58,753 nucleotides of DNA from Pseudonocardia sp. 73-21 (GCF_001899645.1 NZ_MKVV01000068.1:1-58753), one strand, 5' to 3'; positions 18,390 through 28,504 are shown, counted from the stretch's first letter. The notes: generated from the sequence alone by a model not told the origin. Translations and numbers: made by a program.

Positions 18390-18989
18390 TCAGTTGTGCC
18401 GCACGTCGGACGGGTAGGTGGCCAGCAGCGACAGCGGCATGCCCTGCCGCCGCAGCACCCGGCCCCACAGGTTGCCCTCCTGGCCGGTGAGGACGTCGTC
18501 GGGCAGGGCGGGCACGACGATCCAGTCCCCGCGACCGATCTCGCCGGCGAGCTGGCCGGCGTCCCAGCCCGAGTACCCGGCGAACACGCGCAGCCCGCGC
18601 AGGCGGGGGGCGAGCGGCTCCGGGTCGGTGTCGAGGTCCACCAGCGCCACCGGCCCGCGCACCGTGATGAGCCCACCGAGCGTGGCGGGGTCGTGGCCGG
18701 TGCGCACGGCGGCGAGGCACAGCGCCGTCTCGCTCTCCACCGGCCCCCCGACGAACACGGCGTGCGGCAGCGACGCCAGCGGCGCCCACGAGGGCAGGAC
18801 GTCGCGCACGGCGACCTCGCTCGGCCGGTTGAGGATCACCCCGAGGCTGCCGCCGCTGCGGTGCTCGATGACGAAGACGACGGTGCGCCGGAAATGGGGA
18901 TCGTTGAGCCCCGGTGCTGCCACGAGAAGGCTTCCGGGGGTGACCCCGGACGCGTCACCGGATCGTGCCCCGGAGCGGTCGTCCACCAC
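18390..18989 (-). CDS. YqgE/AlgH family protein (Rv0038-like)
   Basis: A 199-residue cytoplasmic protein of the UPF0301 family. Characteristic segments are PGSLLVAAPGLNDPHFRRTVV at the start, the GVILNRPS motif, FVGGPVE and the GYSGWDAGQLAGEI block. AlgH of Pseudomonas gave the family its name, but the function is unclear. The frame is open upstream through the divergent gene; of the two adjacent GTG codons at 18984-18989 I take the outer one, with GGGGG just before it. It is divergent from the MFS gene, the same pairing as Rv0038/Rv0037c in M. tuberculosis. Confidence 0.9.
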   Translation of the reverse strand: MVDDRSGARSGDASGVTPGSLLVAAPGLNDPHFRRTVVFVIEHRSGGSLGVILNRPSEVAVRDVLPSWAPLASLPHAVFVGGPVESETALCLAAVRTGHDPATLGGLITVRGPVALVDLDTDPEPLAPRLRGLRVFAGYSGWDAGQLAGEIGRGDWIVVPALPDDVLTGQEGNLWGRVLRRQGMPLSLLATYPSDVRHN

Positions 18990-19032
18990 GCCCCCATCGT
19001 TGCACCCGTGCCGTCGGGTGCGGAGCCCCGCG

Positions 19033-19038
19033 TAGCCT
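19033..19038 (+). promoter_or_regulatory. -10 box of the MFS gene (leaderless)
   Basis: TAGCCT, exactly six bases before the GTG at 19045. Confidence 0.55.
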
Positions 19039-19044
19039 CGCCGC

Positions 19045-20346
19045 GTGCCGACTTCGGGCGAACCCGACCCCACCGAGCGTCTCGGGTTCGCCCGCATGGT
19101 GCGCACCCCCGGCTACGGACGGTTGCTGGCGGCCCGGTTCTCGACGCAGTGGGGCGACGGGCTGTTCCAGGCCGCACTCGGCGGGGCCGTGCTGTTCAAC
19201 CCGGAACGCCAGGCCGACCCCCTCGCCGTCGCTGCGGGGCTGGCGGTGCTGCTGCTGCCGTACTCGGTGATCGGACCGTTCGCGGGCGCCCTGCTGGACC
19301 GCTGGGACCGTCGTCGCGTCCTGGTGCTCGCGGGCCTGCTGCGGGCCACGCTGATCGTGGTGGTGGCCGCCAGCGTCCACTCCGGGCTCGCCGGCGCGCC
19401 GCTCTACGTGGGGGCGCTGGCGGCGGCGGGGGTCAACCGGTTCCTGCTGTCGGGGCTGTCGGTCTCCCTGCCGCACGTCGTGAAGCGGGAGAACCTGGTC
19501 GAGGCCAACGTGCTCGCGGTGACGGCGGGGGCCGCGGTCTCCGCGCTGGGGGCGGCGTCGGCGATCGGGTTGCGGGCGCTGTTCGGCAGCGGTGACGCAG
19601 GGTCGGCCGAGACGGTGCTGTTCGCCGCGGTCGGTGCGGTCGGCGCCTCGGCCGTCGCCGCCGGCTTCCGGCGCGGCAGCCTCGGACCCGACCGCACCGC
19701 AGGCCCCGCCCGCACCGTCTCGGCCGTCCTGCACGGCTTCGCCGACGGCGCCCGCGCCACGGCCGCCACGCCGTCGATCAGCGCGTCGTTCGCCGCGCTG
19801 GGAGCACACCGGCTCGCGTTCGGGATCACGACGCTGCTGACGCTGCTGCTGTTCCGCTACGCGTTCACCGACTCCGGATTCCTGCGCGCCGGGCTGCCCG
19901 GGATCGGCGAGGCCGTGGTGGTGGCGGCGGCCGGGCTCGGGCTGGCCGCGCTCGTGACGCCCTGGCTGGTGCGGCGCTGGGGCCGGCCGCGGACGGTGCG
20001 GGTGGCGCTCGTCGTGGCCGCGGCCACGCAGATCGTGCTGGCTGTCCTGCTGAGCCTGTGGGCCGTGATGGTGGCCGCGTTCGTGCTCGGCCTGACCGGC
20101 CAGGTCGTCAAGCTCTGCACGGACGCCGCCGTGCAGAGCGAGGCCGACGACGAGGTGCTGGGCCGCGTCTTCGCCCTCTACGACGTGGTGTTCAACGTGG
20201 GCTACGTGATCGCCGTGGGCGCGGCGGCCTTCCTCAGCCCACCCGACGGGAGAGCCCCGGGGCTGCTGGGGGCGGCGGCAGCCCTCTACGTAGGGGGCTT
20301 CGTGGTGCACGACCAGCAACTCCGCCGGCGCCGGCTGGTCTCGTGA
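19045..20346 (+). CDS. MFS transporter (Rv0037c-like)
   Basis: A 433-residue integral membrane protein with about twelve hydrophobic segments. The loop GALLDRWDRRRVLVLAGLLRA between helices two and three is the classic MFS signature. N- and C-terminal halves each have six helices, separated by a polar stretch around residues 215-235. The substrate is unknown; by position and length it corresponds to M. tuberculosis Rv0037c. The start is GTG, with TAGCCT six bases before it and no ribosome site. It ends 58 bases before the convergent pcnA stop, a gap filled completely by an inverted repeat. Confidence 0.9.
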   Translation: MPTSGEPDPTERLGFARMVRTPGYGRLLAARFSTQWGDGLFQAALGGAVLFNPERQADPLAVAAGLAVLLLPYSVIGPFAGALLDRWDRRRVLVLAGLLRATLIVVVAASVHSGLAGAPLYVGALAAAGVNRFLLSGLSVSLPHVVKRENLVEANVLAVTAGAAVSALGAASAIGLRALFGSGDAGSAETVLFAAVGAVGASAVAAGFRRGSLGPDRTAGPARTVSAVLHGFADGARATAATPSISASFAALGAHRLAFGITTLLTLLLFRYAFTDSGFLRAGLPGIGEAVVVAAAGLGLAALVTPWLVRRWGRPRTVRVALVVAAATQIVLAVLLSLWAVMVAAFVLGLTGQVVKLCTDAAVQSEADDEVLGRVFALYDVVFNVGYVIAVGAAAFLSPPDGRAPGLLGAAAALYVGGFVVHDQQLRRRRLVS

Positions 20347-20404
20347 GGTTCAGGAAAGCCACTTTGCTGTCGTGTGGCGTCCTGAACGTGGCTTTCCTGA
20401 ACCT
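20346..20404. terminator. 17-bp inverted repeat between convergent MFS and pcnA genes
   Basis: The arms AGGTTCAGGAAAGCCAC (20346-20362) and its exact reverse complement (20388-20404) are separated by 25 bases. It starts on the last base of the MFS stop codon and ends one base before the pcnA stop codon. A third TCCTGAAC copy lies in the loop at 20380-20387. It should act as a bidirectional terminator and may be a dispersed repeat. Confidence 0.75.
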
Positions 20405-21856
20405 TCAGAGGTTCTCCGCCGCCCACGCCCGGAGCTCCGCTTCGGCCTCCTCGCGGGTCAGCGGGCCCTTCTCCATCCTTACCGCCAGCAGGTGCTTGTA
20501 GGCCTTGCCCACCAGCGGTCCCGGCTTCATGCCCAGCAGCTCCATGATCGCGTTGCCGTCGAGGTCGGGGCGGATCGAGTCCAGCTCCTCCTGCTCGCGC
20601 AGGGCCGCGATCCGCGCCTCCAGGCCGTCGTAGCTGCGCTGCAGGGCGGCGGCACGACGCTTGTTGCGCGTGGTGGAGTCCGAGCGCACGAGCTTGTGCA
20701 GCCGCTCCAGCAGCGGCCCCGCGTCGGTGACGTAGCGACGCACGGCGGAGTCGGTCCACTCCCCGTTGCCGTAGCCGTGGAAGCGCAGGTGCAGGAAGAC
20801 CAGCTGCGACACCTCGTCGATGACCGCCTTGGAGTAGCGCAGCTCGCGCAGCCGCTTGCGCGTCATCTTCGCGCCCACCACCTCGTGGTGGTGGAAGCTG
20901 ACCTTGCCGTCCGCCTCCTTGCGACGGGTGGCGGGCTTGCCGATGTCGTGCAGGAGGGCGGCGAGGCGCAGCACCAGGTCGGGGCCGTCGGTCTCGCGGT
21001 CGATCGCCTGCTCCATCACGACGAGCGAGTGCACGTAGACGTCCTTGTGCTGCATGTGCTCGTCGACGGCGAGACGCATCGCGGGCACCTCGGGCAGCAC
21101 GAGCTCGGCGAGTCCGGTGTCGACCATCTGCTCGATGCCCCGCCGGGGGTACCGGCCGAGGATCAGCTTGGACAGCTCGGTCTGCACGCGCTCGCGGGTG
21201 ATCCGCGACAGCTCGCCCGCCATCGCCGTCATCGCCTCGACGACGCGCGGGGTGGGCGTCAGCCCCAGCTGCGAGACGAACCGGGCGGCGCGCATCATCC
21301 GCAGCGGGTCGTCGGCGAAGGACGCCTCGGGGGCCGCCGGGGTGTCGAGGACGCCCGCGGCCAGTGCGGCGAGCCCGCCGCGGGGGTCGACGAAGCGCCG
21401 CTCGGAGCCGGTCAGCTGCACGGCCATCGCGTTGACGGTGAAGTCGCGGCGCACGAGGTCGTCGTCGATGGTGTGCCCGAACGCCACGATCGGGTTGCGC
21501 GTGACGCGGTCGTAGGCGTCGGCGCGGAACGTGGTGATCTCGACGGTCTCACCGTGGCGGCGAGCACCCACGGTGCCGAACGCGATCCCGGTGTCCCAGA
21601 CGGCCTCGGCCCAGCCCTCGAGCAGGGCGAGCACCGCCTCGGGGCGGGCGTCGGTGGTGAAGTCCAGATCGCTGACGTCGCGGCCGAGCAGGGCGTCGCG
21701 GACGCTGCCTCCCACCAGGTAGAGCGTGTGCCCCGCCGCGGTGAAGCGCGCCGCGAGGTCGTCGGCGACCTCGGGTACCCGCAACATGTCGAGCACCGCA
21801 GCCTCCTGGGCGCGCACAAGATCGGTAGGGACTGTGGAGGCTACTGCGGCGGACAC
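20405..21856 (-). CDS. pcnA: CCA tRNA nucleotidyltransferase
   Basis: A 483-residue enzyme of the poly(A) polymerase/CCA-adding family, which repairs or adds the CCA end of tRNAs. The nucleotidyltransferase head has [13 protein letters not shown] and the catalytic DLDF pair, followed by [10 protein letters not shown] and [11 protein letters not shown] for tRNA binding. A C-terminal HD domain carries LLHDIGKP and the histidine-rich [13 protein letters not shown]. The two tRNAs here show why it matters: tRNA-Ile lacks an encoded CCA. The start is the GTG at 21854-21856, preceded by TAGACT at eight bases; the longer frame to 21904 has no support. It corresponds to Rv3907c and is divergent from the Nudix gene as in mycobacteria. 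Confidence 0.95.
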   Translation of the reverse strand: MSAAVASTVPTDLVRAQEAAVLDMLRVPEVADDLAARFTAAGHTLYLVGGSVRDALLGRDVSDLDFTTDARPEAVLALLEGWAEAVWDTGIAFGTVGARRHGETVEITTFRADAYDRVTRNPIVAFGHTIDDDLVRRDFTVNAMAVQLTGSERRFVDPRGGLAALAAGVLDTPAAPEASFADDPLRMMRAARFVSQLGLTPTPRVVEAMTAMAGELSRITRERVQTELSKLILGRYPRRGIEQMVDTGLAELVLPEVPAMRLAVDEHMQHKDVYVHSLVVMEQAIDRETDGPDLVLRLAALLHDIGKPATRRKEADGKVSFHHHEVVGAKMTRKRLRELRYSKAVIDEVSQLVFLHLRFHGYGNGEWTDSAVRRYVTDAGPLLERLHKLVRSDSTTRNKRRAAALQRSYDGLEARIAALREQEELDSIRPDLDGNAIMELLGMKPGPLVGKAYKHLLAVRMEKGPLTREEAEAELRAWAAENL

Positions 21857-21864
21857 GACGAACC

Positions 21865-21870
21865 AGTCTA
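21865..21870 (-). promoter_or_regulatory. -10 box of pcnA (leaderless)
   Basis: TAGACT on the minus strand, eight bases before the GTG start. Confidence 0.45.
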
Positions 21871-21951
21871 GACGGAGGTGTCCTGCCAGCCCGACCCAGT
21901 TCACAGCACGGCGCGCTCGGCGCGGCCCGGCGCCGAACGGCCACTCCTCGT

Positions 21952-21957
21952 TACCAT
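21952..21957 (+). promoter_or_regulatory. -10 box of the Nudix-DUF6049-murJ operon
   Basis: TACCAT, six bases before the ATG at 21964, with no ribosome site. Confidence 0.55.
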
Positions 21958-21963
21958 CGGTCC

Positions 21964-22458
21964 ATGTCCACCTCCCGCGGCCGCTCGGGCGGGCGCCGCG
22001 CGGGGCGTCCCCTCGACCGCCGACGGCGCCTGCGCACCGTCGACGAGACGTCGGCGGGCGGGCTGGTGGTGGACCACGCCGCCGGTACGGCGGCCGTCAT
22101 CGGCCGGCTCGACCGCCGCGGACGGCTGCTGTGGTCGCTGCCCAAGGGACACATCGAGGAGGGCGAGACCGCGGAACAGGCGGCGGTGCGCGAGGTCGAG
22201 GAGGAGACCGGCATCATCGGACGCGTGGTCGCACCCCTGGGCACCATCGACTTCTGGTTCGTGGCCGAGGACCGCCGCGTGCACAAGACCGTGCACCACT
22301 TCCTCCTGCGGGCCCTCGGCGGCGAACTGTCCGACGAGGACGTCGAGGTCTCGGAGGTGGCATGGGTCCCGCTGGCCGAGCTCGAGTCGCGGCTGGCCTA
22401 CGCCGACGAACGGCGGTTGATCCGCCGGGCCACCGAACTGCTGGAGGAGACGGCGTGA
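21964..22458 (+). CDS. Nudix hydrolase (Rv3908/MutT4-like)
   Basis: A 164-residue Nudix protein. The box runs from Gly62 to Ile84: G62, five residues, E68, seven residues, R76-E77, then E80-E81 and G83. A basic N-terminus of about 22 residues precedes the domain. The family sanitises or hydrolyses nucleotide derivatives; the position next to pcnA matches M. tuberculosis Rv3908 (called MutT4). The exact substrate is not shown by the sequence. It begins an operon: the DUF6049 gene overlaps its stop as GTGA, then murJ overlaps in the same way. The start is supported by a TACCAT box six bases before the ATG. Confidence 0.93.
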   Translation: MSTSRGRSGGRRAGRPLDRRRRLRTVDETSAGGLVVDHAAGTAAVIGRLDRRGRLLWSLPKGHIEEGETAEQAAVREVEEETGIIGRVVAPLGTIDFWFVAEDRRVHKTVHHFLLRALGGELSDEDVEVSEVAWVPLAELESRLAYADERRLIRRATELLEETA

Positions 22459-25016
22459 CACGGATCGCGACCCTGGTCGCGATTCCCGTCGCCGTCCTCA
22501 CGCTCGTCGTGATGGCGGCGCTGACGTTCGCGCCCGGGTCCGCCTCCGCCGCACCGGCGGCCCCCGCCACCGCACCGCTCCGGCTGGACCTCACCACCAT
22601 GTCACCGCGGGTGGTCACCGCGTCCGGGCCGGGTGTCCTCACCGTCACGGGCACCCTGACCAACACCGGCACCGTGCCGTTCGACCAGGTCGTGGTGCGG
22701 ATCCAGCGCAGCGACCCGCTCGCCACCGAGGGCCAGGTGCGCGACGCGCTCGACGGCAACGCGGGCACCGACGCCGTCACCCCCCAGTTCACCCCGGTCG
22801 CCGACGAGCTCGCGCCGGGTCAGCAGGTGCCCGTGTCGCTGACGGTGCCGCTGCGCGGGGCCGCCACGACCAGCCTCGCGCTGAACAGCGCCGGCGTGCA
22901 CGAGCTGCTGGTGAACGTCAACGGGGCACCACGCGACGCCGACCGGGCCCGCCTGGCGGCCGTGCGCCTGCTGCTGCCGGTGCTGTCGCTGCCCGACGGT
23001 CCCGGGCCCGGTGCTTCCGGGGCCGGCCCGGACGCCCCGAGCCCTGTGCCGTTCTCGATGATCTACCCGATCGCCGACACCCCGCACCGGCTCCCCACCC
23101 TCCCGGGCGGCCGGGCCCTGCTCACCGACGACAGCCTCGCCGCGTCGTTCGCCCCGGATGGGCGGCTCGGCGGGCTCGTCGCCGCGCTGGCCCAGCAGGC
23201 CCCGGTCGGGTCGCGGGTGCGCACCGCCACCTGCGTCGCCGTGGACCCGGACCTGCTGGAGACGGCACAGGCCATGCAGAACGGCTACGACGTGAGGGGC
23301 ACCGACGGGGCGATCGTGCCCGGCAACGGCGGGGGAGTGGCCGGTCAGTGGCTCGCGCAGCTCACCGCGGCCACCCGGGGCGGCTGCCTGATCGCCCTGC
23401 CCTACGCCGACGCCGACCTCGTGGCGCTGACCCGCGGCGGGGAGTCCGGCCTCGCTGCGGCCGCGATCAAGGACGGCCGCCAGGTGGTGGCCGCGGTCCT
23501 GGGCACGCCGGTGACCGGTGACGTGACCTGGCCGGCGGGCGGTGTCGTCGACGAGCCGACGCTGGCCACGATCGGCGGCGCCGGCGGCAAGGCCCTGCTG
23601 CTGTCCGCGGACGGGATCGACGCCGGCCGCAGCCGCCCCGGTACCGGGGTCGTGCCGGTCGCGGGCACGTCGCAGTTCGCGGTGCTGACCGATCCGCTGC
23701 TGGCGGAGGCCGCCGGCGGGGCCGCACGGTCGAGGCTCTCCGATCCCGGACCGGGTGGGGCCGCCGTCACCAGCTCGCCGGCCGGCACCGTCAGCCCCCT
23801 GTCCACGCAGGACGCGATCGGCACCCTGGCGTTCCGGGCCCAGGCGGGGGCGGACCGCGGGGCCACCGGTCCGCTCGTGCTCGCTCCGCCGCACCACTGG
23901 GCCGCGGACGGCGACGGGGCCCGCGCGCTGCTGCAGGCCGCCGACCAGCTCATCGGGGCGGACGAGCTCATCCCCGACGCCCCGGCGGCCGTCCTGTCCG
24001 CGGGCCCCGCCCCGGGCACGCCCGCCCGCCCCGCGGTGTACCCGCTGGCGTCCGGGGCGCAGGAGATCGCGGGCTCCGTCGTCGCCTCGATCCGGTCCAC
24101 CGCCGTCGACCTGACCGACCTGCGCTCCGCCGTGGTGGCGGGCTCCGGGGTCGGGGTCGGCGTCGACGAGGTGTTCACCCCGCTGCAGCGCGGCCTCGTC
24201 CGTCCGGCGTCGGCCAGCCTGCGGCACGATCCCGCCGCCGCGACGGCGGCGGCCGCGGCCGGGGCCGGGCGGATCCGTGACATCCGCTCCACCGTCCGGG
24301 TACTGGAGCCGCCGAGCCCGTACTCGCTCGGCACCTCGGACGCGCCGCTCCCGTTGACGGTGGTGAACGGCCTGCCCGTCACCGTGCAGGTGCGGATCCA
24401 GATCGCGAGCACCTCGGGTCTGCGGGTGGCGCCGATCGCGCCGGTACAGATCCCGCCGCTGGGCCGCCGGCAGGTGTCGGTGAACGCTCAGGTCACCCGG
24501 TCGGGCAACTTCACGGTGGAGGCCACGGTCCTCACCCCGAACGGCAGCGTGCTCGGCCCGGCGAGCCGCCTGAACGTCCGCTCCACCGTCTACGGCACCA
24601 TCACGGTGTGGCTGACGGTGGGCGCGGGAGTGCTGCTCGTGGTGCTGGTGGCCCGCCGGATCGTTCGTCGGATCCGGGGCGGGTCGGGCTCCCGCGCGGC
24701 CCCGGACGCCCGGACGGACCCCGCGCCGCCGCCCACGACCCCGGTGCCCCCGGTGCCCCCGGTGCTCACCAGCCCGTCCGGCCCGGCCCCGGACCGCCTG
24801 CTCCCGGCCCGGCCCCCGATCCCGCGGCCCGTGCATCCGGAGCACGGACCACGGCCCCGGACGGGGACCCCGGTCCCCGTGGCCGACCGCGGCCCGGCCC
24901 CGGACGGCCCGGTGCCGCTTGTCCCCGCCCCGGAGGACCTGTCGGCCACGGACCGCTTCCCGGCCCGCCCCCCGCGCCGACCGGAGCCACCGCACGCACC
25001 GAGCCCACGCCCGTGA
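22455..25016 (+). CDS. DUF6049 family membrane-anchored exported protein (Rv3909-like)
   Basis: An 853-residue envelope protein. A signal or anchor sequence occupies residues 1-33, a long extracytoplasmic part follows to about residue 710, a single transmembrane helix sits near residues 712-735 ([17 protein letters not shown]), and a basic then very Pro-rich cytoplasmic tail of about 110 residues ends the protein. The outer part holds a first Ig-like region ([19 protein letters not shown]) and another near residue 640. It matches the position and architecture of Rv3909. Function is unknown; co-translation with murJ (GTGA overlaps at both ends) suggests a role in cell-wall precursor export or its control. 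Only two cysteines are obvious outside the signal region. Confidence 0.85.
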   Translation: MTRIATLVAIPVAVLTLVVMAALTFAPGSASAAPAAPATAPLRLDLTTMSPRVVTASGPGVLTVTGTLTNTGTVPFDQVVVRIQRSDPLATEGQVRDALDGNAGTDAVTPQFTPVADELAPGQQVPVSLTVPLRGAATTSLALNSAGVHELLVNVNGAPRDADRARLAAVRLLLPVLSLPDGPGPGASGAGPDAPSPVPFSMIYPIADTPHRLPTLPGGRALLTDDSLAASFAPDGRLGGLVAALAQQAPVGSRVRTATCVAVDPDLLETAQAMQNGYDVRGTDGAIVPGNGGGVAGQWLAQLTAATRGGCLIALPYADADLVALTRGGESGLAAAAIKDGRQVVAAVLGTPVTGDVTWPAGGVVDEPTLATIGGAGGKALLLSADGIDAGRSRPGTGVVPVAGTSQFAVLTDPLLAEAAGGAARSRLSDPGPGGAAVTSSPAGTVSPLSTQDAIGTLAFRAQAGADRGATGPLVLAPPHHWAADGDGARALLQAADQLIGADELIPDAPAAVLSAGPAPGTPARPAVYPLASGAQEIAGSVVASIRSTAVDLTDLRSAVVAGSGVGVGVDEVFTPLQRGLVRPASASLRHDPAAATAAAAAGAGRIRDIRSTVRVLEPPSPYSLGTSDAPLPLTVVNGLPVTVQVRIQIASTSGLRVAPIAPVQIPPLGRRQVSVNAQVTRSGNFTVEATVLTPNGSVLGPASRLNVRSTVYGTITVWLTVGAGVLLVVLVARRIVRRIRGGSGSRAAPDARTDPAPPPTTPVPPVPPVLTSPSGPAPDRLLPARPPIPRPVHPEHGPRPRTGTPVPVADRGPAPDGPVPLVPAPEDLSATDRFPARPPRRPEPPHAPSPRP

Positions 25017-26692
25017 CCGGGCCGGTGCCGGACGCCCCGACCGAGGTGATCCCGGTCGTGAGGCAGGAGTCGCTGGGCCGCTCCACCAGCCTGGTGGCCG
25101 TCGCGAGCCTGGCCAGCCGCCTGACGGGCTTCGTGCGGCAGCTCGCGGTGGTCGGGGTGCTCGGCTTCGCGATCCTCAACGACTCGTACACGATCTCGAA
25201 CACGCTGCCCAACATCGTCTACGAGCTGCTGCTCGGCGGCGTGCTGACCAGCGTCATGATCCCGCTGCTGGTGCGGGCCCAGACCGAGGACCCCGACGGT
25301 GGCGAGGCCTACACGCGGCGGCTGCTCACGCTCACCGTCGTCGCCCTGCTCGTGGCCACGGTCGTCGCGATGCTCGCCGCGCCGCTGCTCACCCAGGTCT
25401 ACCTGGGCAGCCAGACCTCCAGCACCGCCGATCCACGGCTGGCCACGGCTCTGGCCTACCTGCTGCTGCCGCAGATCTTCTTCTACGGCCTGGGCGCACT
25501 GCTGGGCGCCGTGCTCAACAGCCGCGGCGGGTTCGGGGCGTTCGCGTGGGCGCCGGTGCTCAACAACGTCGTGGTGCTGGTGGTGCTCGGCGTCTACGCG
25601 CTGATGCCGGGGGACATCAGCCTCGACCCGGTGCGGATGGGCGACCCGAAGCTGCTGGTCCTGGGCCTGGGCACCACGCTCGGCATCGCGGCGCAGGCCC
25701 TCGTGCTGCTGCCCGCCGTACGACGGGCGGGCTTCCGCTACCGCCCCCTGTGGGGCTGGGACCCCCGCCTGACGAAGGCCGGCGGCCTGGTGGCCTGGGT
25801 GGTCGCGTACGTGCTGATCGGGCAGGCCGGTTACATCATCACCAGCCGCGTCGCCACGTCGTCGCAGGCGGGCTCGTTCGCCATCTACTCGAACACCTGG
25901 CTGCTGCTGCAAGTGCCGTACGGCGTGCTCGGTGTCTCGCTGCTCACGGCGTTGATGCCGCGGATGAGCCGCGCCGCCGCCGAGGGCCGCACGGCCGACG
26001 TGGTGGCCGACCTCTCCCTGGGCAGCCGCCTGTCCGCGGTGTTCCTCGTGCCGATCTCGGTGCTGCTCACGGTGTTCGGCACGCCCGTCGGCGTCGCGCT
26101 GTTCGGCCTGCGGGCGAGCAACCTCGACGGGGCCGCCCAGCTGGGCACCGCGCTGGCCTTCTCGGCGTTCGGGCTGCTGCCCTACGCCATCACGATGCTG
26201 CAGCTGCGGGTGTTCTACACGCTCACCGACAGCCGCACGCCGACGGTGATCCAGCTGTTCACGGTCGTCGTGAAGATCCCGTTGCTGCTGCTGTGCCCGG
26301 TGCTGCTGGCCCCGGCCGACGTCGTGCTGGGGCTCGCCGCCGCCAACAGCGTGTCCTTCGTGGCCGGGGCCGTCCTGGGTCAGGTGCTGCTGCGCCGCCG
26401 GCTCGGTCGCGTGCCGACCGGCGAGGTGCTCTCCACGGTGGGCCGGACGCTCGTCGCGTCCCTCGTCGCGGTGTTCGCGGCCTACGGGATCGTGACGCTT
26501 CTCACCGGCCTGCTCGACGGACTGTCACCACTGGGGCGGGCCTGGGCCACGTTGGCGGTAACGCTGGTGGTCGCTCTACCGCTATGCATGGTGGGGCTAC
26601 GACTGGTCCGGGTCCGCGAGCTCGATCCGCTGATCCACAGACTCGAACGGCTCGTCGACCGGGTCGATCCCAGGCGTGGCACCTCCCGCTGA
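25013..26692 (+). CDS. murJ: Lipid II flippase MurJ
   Basis: A 559-residue MOP-superfamily membrane protein with about fourteen helices that moves lipid II across the cytoplasmic membrane. Family hallmarks are the opening SLVAVASLASRLTGFVRQ, TISNTLPNIVYELLLGGVLTSVMIPLL, and VPYGVLGVSLLTALMPRMSRAAAEG. The GTG start at 25013 overlaps the DUF6049 stop. In M. tuberculosis the orthologue Rv3910 carries a cytoplasmic pseudokinase and an outer domain in the same chain; here the protein stops after the last helix and a short basic tail (LVDRVDPRRGTSR), and the other parts are in the next gene. The frame open upstream of 25013 is a shadow of the DUF6049 gene. Confidence 0.95.
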   Translation: MTGPVPDAPTEVIPVVRQESLGRSTSLVAVASLASRLTGFVRQLAVVGVLGFAILNDSYTISNTLPNIVYELLLGGVLTSVMIPLLVRAQTEDPDGGEAYTRRLLTLTVVALLVATVVAMLAAPLLTQVYLGSQTSSTADPRLATALAYLLLPQIFFYGLGALLGAVLNSRGGFGAFAWAPVLNNVVVLVVLGVYALMPGDISLDPVRMGDPKLLVLGLGTTLGIAAQALVLLPAVRRAGFRYRPLWGWDPRLTKAGGLVAWVVAYVLIGQAGYIITSRVATSSQAGSFAIYSNTWLLLQVPYGVLGVSLLTALMPRMSRAAAEGRTADVVADLSLGSRLSAVFLVPISVLLTVFGTPVGVALFGLRASNLDGAAQLGTALAFSAFGLLPYAITMLQLRVFYTLTDSRTPTVIQLFTVVVKIPLLLLCPVLLAPADVVLGLAAANSVSFVAGAVLGQVLLRRRLGRVPTGEVLSTVGRTLVASLVAVFAAYGIVTLLTGLLDGLSPLGRAWATLAVTLVVALPLCMVGLRLVRVRELDPLIHRLERLVDRVDPRRGTSR

Positions 26693-26694
26693 CG

Positions 26695-26700
26695 TAGGGT
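26695..26700 (+). promoter_or_regulatory. -10 box between murJ and the pseudokinase gene
   Basis: TAGGGT directly after the murJ stop, about 50 bases before the pseudokinase start. It suggests the pseudokinase gene can be made separately from murJ. Confidence 0.4.
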
Positions 26701-26752
26701 TGTGCCCGGCGGGGGCCGGAAGTCGGCACGTCGTGGGGGAGGTCGGGGAACG

Positions 26753-28456
26753 GTGAGCGAGCTGGCGAGCGCGCCGTCGGGGGCGGCGCAGCGGTCCACG
26801 AAGCCGGCCGGGGCCGGCCTCGAGGATCCCGCCGTGCCCGAGCAGCCCGGTCCCGAGGACGCCGCCACCGTGCGCGTCACCGCGTCGAGGCCGTCCCCGC
26901 GCCCGGGTCCACCGCCGCCCACCACGGCCGGATCCATCCTTGTCGGGCGCTACCGCCTCCGCACCCGCGTGGGCTCCGACACCGCCGCGGGCGCCGAGTT
27001 CTGGCGCGCGGAGGACACCGTCCTGCAGCGCGACGTCGCCCTCACCCTCCTGCGCAGGCTCGCCCCCGAGGCGGGCGCCATCGGCGGTGACGACGACCCC
27101 ACGGGCACCGCACGCGCCGGCGAGATGGTCGTCCGCGCACTGCGCTCGGGCAGCTTCGAGCACGGCGGGTGCGCCCGGCTGCTCGACGTGCTGGCCCCGG
27201 GCGCCTCCGGCATGCCCGACGACGTCCTGGGCGCGGCCGTCACGGAGTGGGTTCCCGGCCGCAGCCTCGCCGAGACCGTGGCCGACGGGCTGCTCAAGCC
27301 GCTGGCCGCCGCCCGCGCGGTGGCCCCGCTGGCCGCCGCGGCCGAGGCGGCCCACCGCCACGGCCTGGTGCTGGGCTGCGACCACCCGCAGCGCGTCCGC
27401 ATCACCCCCGACGGGCGCGCGCAGCTGTGCTTCGCGCTGCCCCGGCCCGACATCACCCCCACCGACGACGTCCGAGGGCTCGGTGCGGTCCTCTACACGC
27501 TGCTGACCTCGCGCTGGCCGCTGTCGGGGGCCGACGCCGCGCGCGCCGGGCTCGCCGCGGCCGACCGCGCCGCCGACGGCGTCCCGGTCGCCCCGTCCTC
27601 GCAGCGTCCCGGGGTGCCCGTCGAGCTCGACGCGCTCGCGCTGGGCACGCTGAGCCCGGTCGGCGCGGCCGGCCACGTCCACACCGCGGCGGCCGTGCAC
27701 CGGCTGCTCACCGAGGTGGTGGCGGAGGACGACCGCGTCGCACTGTTCCCACCTGCACACGACGGCGTGCCGTCGTCGCCCGGGGACGTGTGGCAGGACG
27801 GGCACCGCGTCGTGCACCGCACCGACCCCCGCCGCCGCCGGAAGCTCATGATCGGTCTCGCCGCGCTGGCCGCGGCCGTGCTGGTCGTGCTGGGCTACGT
27901 GGGCGTGCAGGTCGCGTCGATGTTCTCCGACGGGGGCGCCCCCGTGATCGTGGTCGGCAGCGATCCCCTCTCGGCTGCCAACCCGCCCGTGCAGAGCAGC
28001 GCCGCCGGTGCCGGCGACGTCGCGGCGGTGGCCAACGTCGACGTCTACGACAAGAGCGGCGACAGCGACAACTCCGGGCGCGTCTCCCGCGTCATCGATG
28101 GCAACCCCGACTCCAACTGGCGCACCTACCAGTACAAACAGCAGTTCCCCGCGCTCAAGCCCGGCGTCGGGATCATGGTCTCGTTCGCCTCGGCCGTGCA
28201 GCTGTCGTCGCTGACCATCACCTCGCCCAGCGCCGGGTCGGTCGTGCAGGTGCGCTCCGCGGCCACCCCCGACGCCGCGTTCAACGACACCACGCAGATC
28301 ACCGAGATCACGCTGCAGAACGGCACCACGCCGGTGTCGCTGGCGGGGAGCCAGCCGGTCACGCACGTGCTGCTGTGGATCAGCAAGCTCGCGCCGGGCG
28401 ACGGCGGCTTCCTCACCCAGATCAACGAGCTGCAGTTCCGCCGCGCCGGCGGCTGA
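26753..28456 (+). CDS. Membrane pseudokinase with outer discoidin-like domain
   Basis: A 567-residue protein. A low-complexity leader of about 60 residues is followed by a kinase-like domain (GRYRLRTRVGSD to about residue 320), a transmembrane helix near 364-388, and an extracytoplasmic domain resembling F5/8 type C (VIDGNPDSNWRTYQYKQQF). The kinase part is degenerate: the HRD region reads HGLVLGCDHPQRVRI and the DFG region reads CFAL, so it lacks catalytic Asp and Asn. The order kinase-helix-outer domain equals the C-terminal part of mycobacterial MurJ (Rv3910), whose pseudokinase recruits FhaA. I infer the same scaffold role in trans. The GTG at 26753 is chosen because GGGGAGG lies before it; the GTG at 26702 abuts the promoter box. 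Confidence 0.87.
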   Translation: MSELASAPSGAAQRSTKPAGAGLEDPAVPEQPGPEDAATVRVTASRPSPRPGPPPPTTAGSILVGRYRLRTRVGSDTAAGAEFWRAEDTVLQRDVALTLLRRLAPEAGAIGGDDDPTGTARAGEMVVRALRSGSFEHGGCARLLDVLAPGASGMPDDVLGAAVTEWVPGRSLAETVADGLLKPLAAARAVAPLAAAAEAAHRHGLVLGCDHPQRVRITPDGRAQLCFALPRPDITPTDDVRGLGAVLYTLLTSRWPLSGADAARAGLAAADRAADGVPVAPSSQRPGVPVELDALALGTLSPVGAAGHVHTAAAVHRLLTEVVAEDDRVALFPPAHDGVPSSPGDVWQDGHRVVHRTDPRRRRKLMIGLAALAAAVLVVLGYVGVQVASMFSDGGAPVIVVGSDPLSAANPPVQSSAAGAGDVAAVANVDVYDKSGDSDNSGRVSRVIDGNPDSNWRTYQYKQQFPALKPGVGIMVSFASAVQLSSLTITSPSAGSVVQVRSAATPDAAFNDTTQITEITLQNGTTPVSLAGSQPVTHVLLWISKLAPGDGGFLTQINELQFRRAGG

Positions 28457-28504
28457 GCTCAGCGGAGTTTCCGCAAACGCCCACGGGGAGCGGGGGCCGC
28501 GACC

